The notes beneath the pieces were generated by a model, which worked only from the letters and a program-made list of their open reading frames with translations, had not been told where the DNA came from and ran no database searches. The position numbers and the translations under genes are program-made. DNA of 64,000 nucleotides from Scolanthus callimorphus (taxonomy: Eukaryota > Cnidaria > Anthozoa > Actiniaria > Edwardsiidae). Position 1 is the first letter of the stretch, and every line of letters begins with the position of its first letter. Positions 24,391 to 35,400 of the stretch are shown here, piece by piece. The DNA is taken from positions 15,207,637 through 15,271,636 of the forward strand of contig CM066914.1 in assembly GCA_033964015.1 (NCBI GenBank), in the 5' to 3' direction.

Positions 24391-24889
24391 GGGAAAAATA
24401 GGTAGGAATAATAAATAATTACGTATAAATTATAATGCTTCCACCAACGATTTTGCCACCTTATCTTTATGATTCACGTACATAATTTTATTGTATGAAT
24501 TTCTAAAGGCACTTCTTAGTTCATTCCAACTGTCTTCTATAGGTTTGAATGTCTGCAGTTTTCCTCTATTTCTTTCCTTTTATTTTTATATTTTCCCACT
24601 TTTAGCGTAGCAGTAGAGCAAATAAAATCTAATAACTACACTTTTACTGCTTTTGTTGGAAGATTGCCTTACGTTAACAGCTAAAATCGCTGTTCGCGCT
24701 CATGTTCGCTCCGACATTGTTTCGCCTAGTGCAGTCGACTGGCTTTCCGTCGCGACAAAAAGCCAGTACACTGCACTAGCAAAAACAGGACAAGGATCTG
24801 ATTGGCTTAGATGGATTGACGACTGGCGGACAGCAAAATCAACGAAACAACGATTTTGGCTGTAAGATTGTCTTCTAGCATCAGCTTTA

Positions 24890-27800
24890 TCAAGACGCGG
24901 GATTCCGGTATATGTTTTCCCACTTAGACCGTTCTTCTGTTGCGATTTTGTACAATTCCCGTCGAGTGTATCCAACTACAACCACACAAACAATACAGAC
25001 GACTCCCATGGCAGTCAGCACCCAGGGCATCCATGCACCATTGGTATCACCTGCAATAAAGTCAGTACTGTTGTTAGATGCCCAAAAAGCAATTCTTTGA
25101 AGAAAAAAAAAACAATTATTCCACATGGAGAACCTGGATTTTTCTCCTCGCCCCCAGATCGCGCGCGTTCCAAAATCCAAGATGGCGGTAAATCATTTAT
25201 GTGCGCCGTAAAAACAAGCTCCGCCGCCTACGTATTTGTGCGCCGGATCGTGAAATACTGTGCGCAAGGTCTTGAAAATACTGACCGAGACCGAAAGTCA
25301 ATTTCCAAGGCCGGAGGACACGGTATTTCATGATGTGGACCGAACCCAAGCGCCGGTAAATAATATTTCATTTGTTTGCATTGAGCACTGCGCACAAGAC
25401 ATAAATATCTGTGTTTTGTACCTTGATCGCGATTCAGCTCTTCCTGTTTAGGTCTCTCCACAACAGTCACTATCAAAGGCCCTTTCTCCAAATCATACAC
25501 CTCATCTTCTGATTCTCTACGGATTCTCCTCTCTACGAATGCCTCATCCACGCAGCCTCGCGCGCATTTCGAGTCCTTATTCTCACCGTCGCAAACACGC
25601 ACTTCACAGTGGATAAACACATACGGAGGTCCTTTGGAACGGACGAACTGAAAGGACTGGAAACTAAAGCGCTGGGTCCCAGGCTTAGAAGAGTGGATCT
25701 TGAGAGTAGCATCACGTGGGCATCTAGGCAAGATACACAAAGAACGTTCTCTAAGATGAAAGATTATATAAATGGACATCCAAAAATACTCCCTACACTG
25801 AGCTACGGTTCGTGTACTTTAAGCCTTTCGAAACTTACGCCTCATCAGTGGCTTCAGTACACTGAGATGAATATTGGGGGGTTCTGTCCGAGTGAGTTAG
25901 TTTCGCGAGAACAAATAATAAAATCACAGAGCGGGTTAATTGTTCAGCCGATATATGCTGGAAAGAAGGCGCGGTAGATCAATCATTCGTGATCCTCTAT
26001 AACAGGGGCACCAGTCCCCTCTTTCTTCACTCTATCGATCATCGGATAGGGGAGGGGGTATAGCATGGCGAGAGGCCCAACAGAGCAAGGATGGAAGAGA
26101 TGTGGAAGTGAACAAGCCCATTATTAAGTCGAGTATGGTTTGGCTTATGTTAGTCTGCGTAATGCTAGCGTCTTTGAAGGGGAGGGGACTCAAGGATGAG
26201 ATACAATCGAGAAAATGGACGAGAGGGCTCTAATCTGCTCGCGCAATTTTTTCATTTATTTCTACATCATTCTCGTACCCAGAGCTCCGCAGCTCGTCTG
26301 TTCACAGGGGAGGCCCTGGGGACATCCATTTGAGGGCCTTATTGGCTGATTTTGAACGTTGGGGCATGCGCAGAAAGGTGTTTCTCTCATCGGCCTGTAT
26401 CAAATATCGCGCATGCGTCAGTGGCTGTCACCAGAGCCTCCCCCGCGAGGTGACGAGCAGGGGAGCTCTGGGTTCGAGAATGTTTCTACATGACAAGCGT
26501 TGAAAGCAGGCAGCACGTACAGGGGCCGTTTGAATGCAAGCACAGTGTCTGTTTTCGAAGACCTGTCAAACATCAAACACGAGACCTACAAACCTGTTGG
26601 CGATAATGTCATACTGGTTTTCCTTGGTAGGTATACGAGTGGGCGTGGCATAACATCTTTCCGCTATGATTGACAGCCCCTTGTCCTGGGAGTCGACGGC
26701 CAGTTGGAAGAAGAGTCTCTGGTTGATGGTGACTGTGAGGGGGAATTTGTCTGCTGTGACGGGTGACTTATAGGCGGCATCTAAGAAGAGAGTCATCTTG
26801 AGGGTGAATTCCCCTGACCCGTGCTTGACTCGCAGATCCAGCCTTTCTTTTTTTGCCTTCACGTCTACATATGTGGCTTCAATCTGAGCACAAGGCATAA
26901 CATTATCATTGTACAATGGAAAGTCATCTTTGTGAGTAGAGGGGCAGAAGTGAGAGCGTCCTCTGTAAGAGCTTAAAGCTTTAAAGCTTGAATTAAAATT
27001 CAAGAGTATTTGAAGCAGACAGTCACACACGAAGGGCGATGGATCTTAGAACATGAGGAGAGTCCGCGTATGACACAAATCGAGTCAAACAGGCAACGAA
27101 TGTGACGATGGAGGGCTTATCTTTATCAGGAAGGTATAAAACATGAGGTCGCATGGGTACTTTTCGGTATTGGACATGTATTATTCGGAACATCGATGCA
27201 CTGCCAAAATACTTCAGCACATGATATAAATCCTGCGATATCTATCATATGTGAAATTTGATGTGTCATGAGGTCGTAAAATTACGCAAATTTAAATCTT
27301 TTCATGCGTCACTTCGACTAAGTATCAGACGTTATTATTCAGCACATCGATGCACTGACCAAATATGGTCATTGGAACGCCAATAGCTGTCTTCTGTACA
27401 TGACAGATATCCTGCGATATCCGTCTCTGAGGGTAGTATGATGTGTTGAACTCGTATTTATACGCAAACTTAAATCATTTTTGGGATTTGTTGTGCTATC
27501 CATGTACTGAATAATAAAACCATTATCCTGCTCGATTTTGCAGAATATCGTCTGATTTTAGCCAACTCGGGACTGCGTCCCTCGTCGGCTAAGGATCAGA
27601 CGACATTCTGCGCAATCTCGCAGGATAATGGCAAAGTTAGAAAACATGGTTTACTTAACTAGTGGAAGGTTATACCTTTTTAGAGTAGGTGCATCGAATT
27701 GGAATCTCAATAATGGGCATCCTGTTTATAAACACGTTCTGTTCGATCTCTCTCTGTCGCACGAGGTTGGTGTAAATCAGTGACTCATTAGTGTGCTTGC

Positions 27801-29842
27801 TGCGCGTTCCACAGCCCGTCAGGGGTACTGTCAGGATAAAATGCGTACGGTTTTGTTTCTTGGGAAAGAAACAGCCAGTGTCGCGCAGGCGCAAATCCTC
27901 CAGGTAGAAATCGGAGAGGAAATCTCGCCTCAAATAGACTGTCATGTCATTCTTGTTGCACTGCACTGTCACATGTTGACCTAACAAATCGGGAAAAGGT
28001 TATGATAAACAGCCAACTAAGTAACAAAATAACAAAATAACAACAACAACAACAATGATAATGATGATGCATTCTAGTGCCTAGCGCATCCCGGTCCGTC
28101 ACGTCCTTGTGAGGGGGAAGCTGTGTGGTAACAGCCATTTTAGGGTTTGCTGATGAGCTGATTTTGAACGTTGGGGTATGGGCAGAACGTTCTTTCCCTC
28201 AACGACTTGTATCAAATCACCAGCCTACCCCGCGAAAGTTTAGTTAGTCGTTATGAAAATTTCAACGACTTCAGGGCTCTTTCTATTTAATAATGATGAT
28301 CCTTTTACTAGTATATGTAAAAAAAACTTGCTCACTATATGCATGAAACTTTTAATAAGAGAAATACTTATCTGAAAATGTAAATGTATGTATTTCTCAG
28401 GACAATATTTTTGAAAAATGTGTATATGCAATGCCGTTTATGTATATGGGAATGCAAATAAATCATAGGCGGCAGAGCAGGTGGGGGAGGGGGGCGTTGG
28501 ATGCAAGGAGAACTCGAAGAAGAGAGCGACACAAGAAGTGCGACAGGTTACAAACGTGAGAACCGTTTACGGCGCGTTTAACACTCCTGTGGTGAACACT
28601 ATGCTAAACGAAGTCCACAAACTCTCTGACTCTCTCGGCCGTGACATTAGCGGCGTAGGAGCGCACGTTTTCGGCTTTGCGCCGTCCTACGAAATATATG
28701 AGAGACACTATGACGCAGAGCAGGAGAGACTTAAATAGTTCTGTTGCTGCATTACCACAACCATATCACAGACAAGTTGACGACAGTGAGATCGCTAGTG
28801 TATTTGCAAGCGCAAACGAGCATGGAAAATATGCGACTAGAGCCCCCCACTTTGCAAGGCGCTTCGCCGCCCCTGGTATTTTTTTCCGGTTCTCTGCTGG
28901 CAATCTGTTACTCATTCTCTAGTAGTTTAATAGTTACTACGACTACCGTATCTAGATTATTTAGTTACTTTTATACCACACATCATGCAAACAAATCCAA
29001 AATCACAGCATTGTGGTATGCAACCCGCAGTTCCAGTTCCTGCCGCAGTTCCAAACGTTTTTCAGTGAGTTTCACCAGCTTGCAAATTGTGGTGGGAACT
29101 GAGTACACCGCATATTATGCCACACAAACCGCAAGCCACGCCTCTTCCAGACGAGCGCTTAGACGTGTCTTGCCTCAGAGCTTTCCCAGACAATATTATG
29201 GTATAAGAACCGTGAAATGAACTGAAGCCTTTTAGATAATAAATATTCATTCCCTTTCTTGCTCCTTCAGGACTATCAAAAAGACATAGTTTCCCGAATC
29301 CACTCTCATATACATGTACTGCTATTTGTTAGTATTATGAGGCTTATTTACAGTTTATTTATAACAAGCGAAGAGATTGCACGACAGGGATATTTCCTGT
29401 ATACAAACTATACCAATAGGACTACAACCATTGACCTCTAAATGATTTGGTTGCTGGGTTGACGCGGTATTACAATATCCATGGCCAGTTCGTAATCTTT
29501 ATTGGGAAGTGTTACGAAACAAAAAAGTATCGCCCGCTATCAAATGCTTTTGTCTAAGAAGGATTACAAAGTATAAACCTGCTAAACAAACTCATAACAT
29601 AACACATCAAACCGATGATGATATTAGGATGTGAAATCATCGGCTCATTAATTAGGCACCGCTCCTTCCACTACTGCCGAACAACACGTAAACTTCAAGT
29701 ACACAACCATAGAATAATGAAGTTAGAATCGTTTCTTACCATTTGATAGAACGCTGTGACTGAGCCATAGTACACATAGAATTTCGGTGAGTAGTCTTAG
29801 TCTTAACGATTCCATATCAACTCCTTGAAGTTTGGATGCCAT
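24890..29842 (-). CDS. ZP-domain type I membrane protein
   Basis: Five minus-strand exons: 29740-29842 (ATG at 29842), 27676-27980, 26594-26883, 25422-25750 and 24890-25050 (stop at 24890). Phases 1,0,2,1 all match and no correction is needed; 395 residues. Order: signal peptide (hydrophobic core LLTEILCVLWLSHSVLS), ZP-N from about residue 36 (HVTVQCNKNDMTVYLRRDFL), ZP-C with FSFQSFQFVRSKGPPYVFIH then CEVRVC and KCARGC, a furin-type site RRIRR at about 307-311, a transmembrane helix at about 351-369 (WVLTAMGVVCIVCVVVVGY) and a basic tail. This is the standard architecture of ZP proteins that are cleaved and polymerise as extracellular filaments. No extra EGF, CUB or other domain is present. 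The specific orthologue is unknown. Confidence 0.9.
26272..26484. mobile_element. Family I foldback element, full-length reference copy
   Basis: Left CATTCTCGTACCCAGAGCTC through GGGAGGCCCTGGGGACATCC; right GCATGCGTCAGTGGCTGTCA through GGGGAGCTCTGGGTTCGAGA. The interior holds TTGGCTGATTTTGAACGTTG and GCATGCGCAGAAAG. It is in the ZP-gene intron between 25750 and 26594. Confidence 0.85.
27520..27631. mobile_element. Foldback element with CCATTATCCTG ends
   Basis: Arms of about 45 bases: CCATTATCCTGCTCGATTTT...GAATATCGTCTGATTTTAGC against GTCGGCTAAGGATCAGACGA...CTCGCAGGATAATGG. Located in a ZP-gene intron. Confidence 0.8.
28068..28235. mobile_element. Diverged family I copy
   Basis: GCATTCTAGTGCCTAGCGCA, AACAGCCATTTTAGGGTTTG, GCTGATTTTGAACGTTGGGG and CCAGCCTACCCCGCGAAAG follow the family order with many substitutions. 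It is in the first ZP-gene intron. Confidence 0.6.
28481..29220 (+). pseudogene. Cluster of coding-like ORFs broken by frame changes, origin unknown
   Basis: Inside the first ZP-gene intron, in the opposite orientation, three ORFs follow or overlap one another (28481-28738, 28677-28922, 28744-29220). The first has coding-like composition (NTPVVNTMLNEVHKLSDSLG, VFGFAPSYEIYERHYDAEQE). The second continues in another frame, as if one sequence had been shifted. The DNA looks more GC-rich than the surrounding intron. No splice sites or recognised domain support a live gene. I cannot assign it; a decayed gene or mobile-element fragment is possible. Confidence 0.35.
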
Positions 29843-30734
29843 TGCTTGGGCAAAAACTGCGTCTCAGCTCAAATAATCCACCTATAGTCTTTCCTTGTCA
29901 TTATTATACTTATGCGCGACTAAAGATCGTCTAGGTGAGAATACTTCCAGGTCGTTCTGCGGAATTTCAACGATCCATGGCCTAACCGTAAATCAGTCTG
30001 TGTGCATTCCAACGCTTTGCACTTCACAAGAGGCGATCATGGTTAATAAATAACCAAACCCGACCGCTAATCCGACACAAAGACTCTTTGAGATGTTGAC
30101 GGGCTCCTGGGCGTAGAGCGGGTTCGCGTGAGGTCTCGGCTCAAAAGATTTATGGTTGATGGCGCGTGATTTGTCTGTGCTCATAAAGCCATGGCAAACC
30201 CTCAGTTTATGTATAATTAAAACTAACCATAAGGTGCTTGTGTATGACACCAGACACAAGTGTCTGAGTCATCGGACACAAATGCAAATATACTTACAAC
30301 CACCTGACAATCAAAGAACTATTATTATATCATGCCTTCAACTGCTGGCTTTTCAAAAGACTCTTGCCGACTCTTGCACAGACACGAGGAATCAGTTTAC
30401 AGCACCTGATCGATGGCACTGGATTTCTGGAACCTGCAAGTACTATTATATGTTCTTTACCCCGCCCCACACCCAAGTTTGAAGACGCGCTTTCATTTCA
30501 ATGCACTTGAAAATCAATAAATTAATTTCCAGCTGGTCGTTATTGTTCTTTCTCGACAGTCAGAAAACCTTAGTCCGAAAGGCAGCCTCGTAACATGGCA
30601 CAATCGGTCGCACGGATCTCTTAATTTCGGCCGGAATTTGGACCCCTGAGCCGAAATAACTATTAATCCCCGCCCTTGTGATCCCCGAGCCCGCTCCTCT
30701 AAGCCCTGATCTCGGTCATATTTGAAGCTTTGCA
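29843..30734. other. Upstream region of the ZP gene
   Basis: Lies before the minus-strand ATG at 29842 and should contain its promoter. No other gene or RNA is recognised. Confidence 0.35.
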
Positions 30735-30879
30735 GGGGCGGATCTACGGGAGGGGTTGTGGGGGTTGCAACCCCCCTATGACAGTGATAGATTAGTAGTT
30801 ATTTGAACTCAATACGGATCATGATAACCAGTCCAACTTAGTGCTGCAACCCCCCTCTGAAAAATATCCTGGATCCGCC
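30735..30879. mobile_element. GGGGCGGATC-ended foldback element
   Basis: GGGGCGGATCTACGGGAGGG at the left and CCTGGATCCGCC at the right. Same family as 20321-20443, but with short C-runs and an extra interior block (CCCCCCTATGACAGTGATAG). Confidence 0.75.
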
Positions 30880-31669
30880 ACATGCTTTGTTACAATTTTC
30901 TGATGATGAGGGCTATCAGACTACTCTCTTGCGTACTTTACGAACTGCTCTAGTCTAGCTACGCCCGACCATGTTAGTGTCTGGAAAGGTAATCAGTCTC
31001 ATGTGCAGAAAAGAACATAACAAGCCGCACAAGTACAAAAGTGCGACGTTTTATTTATTATTATTCTGATAATCTTGCTCAAGTGATCCTCATATTTGTG
31101 CTCAATATACCCTACTAGAACCACTAAACGATTCACCAAACCATAATATGATCACAGTGAGAGCACATACACATTTCACGAAAAACAAAACCACGAAAAT
31201 AGAGAAGTACCACCATAGTCACAATAGTCATTTATCTATTTTATTTACAAATTACGCAGGTTGCAAACAAAATGGCTTATTTACATTTTACTTTCCCTGG
31301 GAGTGATTTTATTTCCCAGGAGGATTTTAAGCCTGGTAGTAACCAGATTAAAGTAAACTTAAGAGAATTGATGAAATCAATAGACAGTTCCAGCCATTTT
31401 CTAACAAAGCATCATGACATTATGCCTTGTTTGATAGCTATTTCATTTTAACAAAGCAATTGCTAGCATATACTTACAAGACTTTTAGGTAGGTACACCT
31501 GATAACAACAGAGGATGGTTGGGATATCATGCCCATAGGATTTTCTTATACGAGACACAGCAAAATAAAGACTCTTGCAAGACCCTTTGTAGTTTTGGCT
31601 ACTCTGCTACTTAACTACCAGTAACAATGCTTGAGGATCCAGCATTATGTTTTCTCACCACCCTCACGA

Positions 31670-31800
31670 GCCTCGAGACCACAAGCCTCAGGACCCCTGG
31701 CAAGCAACTATAGTACTAATGCAACTTTTGAACAAGCCCACAAGCCTCAGGACCCCTGGCAAGCAACTAATGCAACTTTTGCACAAGCCCACAAGCCCGT
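31670..31800 (+). repeat. Two-copy tandem repeat (CACAAGCCTCAGGACCCCTG)
   Basis: CACAAGCCTCAGGACCCCTG then GCAAGCAACTA and ATGCAACTTTTG occur twice at about 60-bp spacing, with a third CACAAGCCC start. It lies in the interval between the ZP and autophagy-receptor genes, which otherwise holds nothing recognised from 30880 to 32410. Confidence 0.7.
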
Positions 31801-32410
31801 GCCAAGAGCGAAAATATGATGATGAAAACAATGATGATGCCGAACTATCGGACCTATGGGTGTTGCTCTAGCTAAGTAATGACCCTGTGACACAATCCCC
31901 AGTCTATATTGCTACAAGGATTTTAAGACTTGATTATAATAAAAATCTATCCATTTGTTATATCTAGAACCCCTTCAGTGATGGCTGTGCTACATGTTAT
32001 TCTCATTACACATTTGTACAAATTAATCAAATTAATATTTATCTAAATGAATGTCAATTTCATGTCCAGACTGCATTCCTATCAACAGTACACCATGGAC
32101 AAGCAGGTGGGAGGGGACTGGCAAAAGCCAAACGGGCAGCTCCCTCCCTTGCATAAACTCTAGTCTATGAGCATGAATCAAAGACAAGGGCTGAATGGGT
32201 TAGCACTTTAGGCTCCTTTTCTCCCTTGCTTTAACTCCAGTCTGCGGGCAGGAGCAAAACATGCAGAAACAAACAAAAACCTGCCTGTGTTAAGCAAACA
32301 ATTTTTACAGAAGAAGCACACATGGCAACCCCTTAGGTGAAGCCCATGCTATAGTAAATCGTATGGTAATCATGTACAACTAAGCTCATGCATTTAGTGC
32401 AATTCATTTC

Positions 32411-35400
32411 TTAACACCTTCTGTCAAAGTGTGAGTTGACATGATCTTGGATTTCATCAATACCAGTACTGGGGGGGAAGAGAATTCTACAGATAGGGCA
32501 CTCCCTGTCTTGATGGGCTCCCTGTGGAGGAGCAACAGGTTGGGGTCCTGTAGGGACAGATGGGTGTGGTTGGGGTGCTGCAGTAGGGGGTGCTGCAGTA
32601 GGGGGGTAGGGTACATCTTGGGGTTGGACCATCACCCATGGCTGACTGGGACCATATGGAGCAGGGGGTGGTGCATGACCAGTTCCCATCCAGTTCCCAC
32701 CATTTCTCATCCAGGGCCAAACAAATGGAGGCCTTGGACCTGAAAATAAATTATGCATGTTTTAACACATTTACTGTGACACTTCCATCAAGATGTTAAA
32801 TTGTCAAGGGAATGGGCCTTTACAAACTTTATTTTGAAATAAATATTTTGATTAGTGAAAAATGCATCCTACTGTCAAAAATCTATTAAAAGGTGAGATT
32901 GAGATGTCAGTTTGCTTTTCAGGCCCCAGCATGCAAGTATCCAGATAAATAATTATATGTATGTCTGTATCCACTCATCAGGTAATACACAAGTGCCAAA
33001 AAGAAAAAAATGTATATTTTTCCCCCTTCCTTTCAATTGATGTTTGTATTTTAAATTCTTGATTTTTATATGCACTATGCCAAGGTAATTATTCCAATTT
33101 CAGAAAGTAAATTTTCAGCCTTAAATTATCCATGCCACTTTTGCATGACTAAGCTCACATGCAGATCAATGTAATCACCTTGTGGTTGTGGTGGTTGTTG
33201 TGGGTTCGCCACTGTAGGTTCCACCTCTATGTTCTCCTTCTTTCCAATCATCCTGGTCTCTCCGGCTACATGAATATCAACCTCCATCTTCCACCTCTCA
33301 ACTTCTCCCTTCAGTTCCTGGACAGTCTTCTCTAGTGCTGCTATCTTCTCCCTTGCTTCGTCGCCTAGTGCATCTCTTTCCCTCTGCTCTTTTTCTAGCT
33401 CCTTTTGTAAACTGCAGATTTCTCTCTGTTGGACATCATGTTCTAGTTCGCATGTCTTAATTTGCTCCTGTAGGTTGACAATCTCCTCTATCAGGTTCTG
33501 TTTGTCTGCTTTCTCTGCATGGAATAAGTTCTCCATTTCATTAACCCTCATGCCACGAACATCAACTTCCTGCTCCAAAGCATCTATTTGTTCTTTGAGG
33601 CTTTCCATAGTGTGTTCCTCATCTTGCTCAGAAGATAATTCTTTCTCCTGGTCTGCTATGGACTCCAGTTTAGCATTGAGAACTATCACATCTACATTGA
33701 GCTGAAAGAGGAGAAAATACAAAAATTAACAAATCTAATAAATATTCAGGCTTTGAATTGTACGTTATACTGTCTGTTGCATCTACCCATCTACACGCTC
33801 AACAAAAACATGTTCTGTCTGCATGTGAAACTTGGAAGTTTTGGCAGTTGAACTTCAAAGTTTGCCCACCCATGCATGAAGCTTCCATGCCACTCATGAT
33901 TGAAAAAGGTATAAGTTCAGTTGCTTGTTTCTTCCTGACCAGAAAAGCTATCAAGCTACCAGAATATTAGCTTTTTTCAATAATTATTGTTAAAACAAAA
34001 TTGAGGACATGAATGTTGTGACAAAAACGTTCAAGTTTTCCCATCAAAACATTCAAGTTTCACTGTCAAAACAAGTTTCACTGTCAAAACTTTGAAGTTT
34101 CATGTGCAGACAGACATGTTTTTGACTTGTGTGTAGACAGGTAGCTGCAACCGATGGCAATGAACTATGAAACTGTCTTTTTTCAACAAGCAAACTTGTA
34201 ATTTCTATTTATCTGAAGTCCTGTTTATTTTACTATGTATTTAAAAGGCCCATCATCAACCTGATTTTTTGCATAATGGATAATTAGCTCTCTTGAATAA
34301 AAATAGTTTTGTTTGGTTTGTTTCCATGGGCATTCCAGGGGTTTCAGTAAGTTTTGAAGTAGCAGGCAAAGTTCTGGATGTAGGCGGCTGGGTTTGGGGG
34401 TCCCATACAAAGGACGTAAGGCCTGAGCCATCTAGAAAATTTTGGTAGCAGAATAGGTGTTTTCCTGCATTTTGAGGGCCAGATAATTACCATATTCATG
34501 TATTTTTTTGCTTTAATATTGAGACAGAAGTAATAATGAAGTTGACGATGGTCAGCAGTTAGCCGCCAGTAGCCACCTTCTATTGAGATCCCTGGCATTC
34601 TGGGAGCAACCAGAACAAAAGTTTAACAATAAATCAGCTACAAAACAAAAACAACAGCCTACAAAACATGCTGATTGATGGAAGGCCTTTGACTTTGTAT
34701 TTCCAGCATTGTTACAGTTATCAAAAACAATAAAAATCAGCTAGCAAAATATCAAGTACCAAAATATTCATCACTCAATCAGACGTGCCAAAATTTGTGC
34801 CTATCACCATATTTTTGTAAAAATCAAACATGATTTTGTCATTGATCAACATGTTACCTGTTCAAGTTCATCACATTTTTTTAACACCAATGCCCTCTCC
34901 TCTTCCAGGGACCTTTTCAATGCAATCGAGTTGGCTTTCTCTTCATGAAGCTCATCCCTCAACTTGACAATCAAACTCTGAGCATTTTCATCTGTCTTGC
35001 TAGGTTCTGATACAAGCTTCTCCATCTGTAGCTGAGGTTCATCACATTTTTTTAACATCAATGCCCTCTCCTCTTCCAGGGACTTTTTTAATGCAATTGA
35101 GTTGGCTTTCTCATCATTAAGCTCATCCCTTAACTTGACAATCAAACTCTGGGAATTTTCATCTATCTTGCTAGGTTCTGATACAAGCTTCTCCATCTGT
35201 AGCTGGAGTTTGCGGCATTCTATGAACTTCAATTTGTAGGCTTCAGCCCCCATTGTAAGACGAGCCCTGAGATCTTCATTCTTGGCACGCACATTCTCAA
35301 TCTCATGCCTCAGATCTCCCTGAGAGAGATTTCCTTGCAGTGTTGCCAAAGTTCTTTTCAGTTCATTCCTTTCTCTCCACAGTTCTTCCAGCTCTTTTTT

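Noticed and set aside
32441..32743. 100-codon plus-strand ORF opposite the autophagy-receptor last exon
   Set aside because: Shadow of the Pro-rich linker and zinc-finger exon, which has matched splice phase and a recognised domain.
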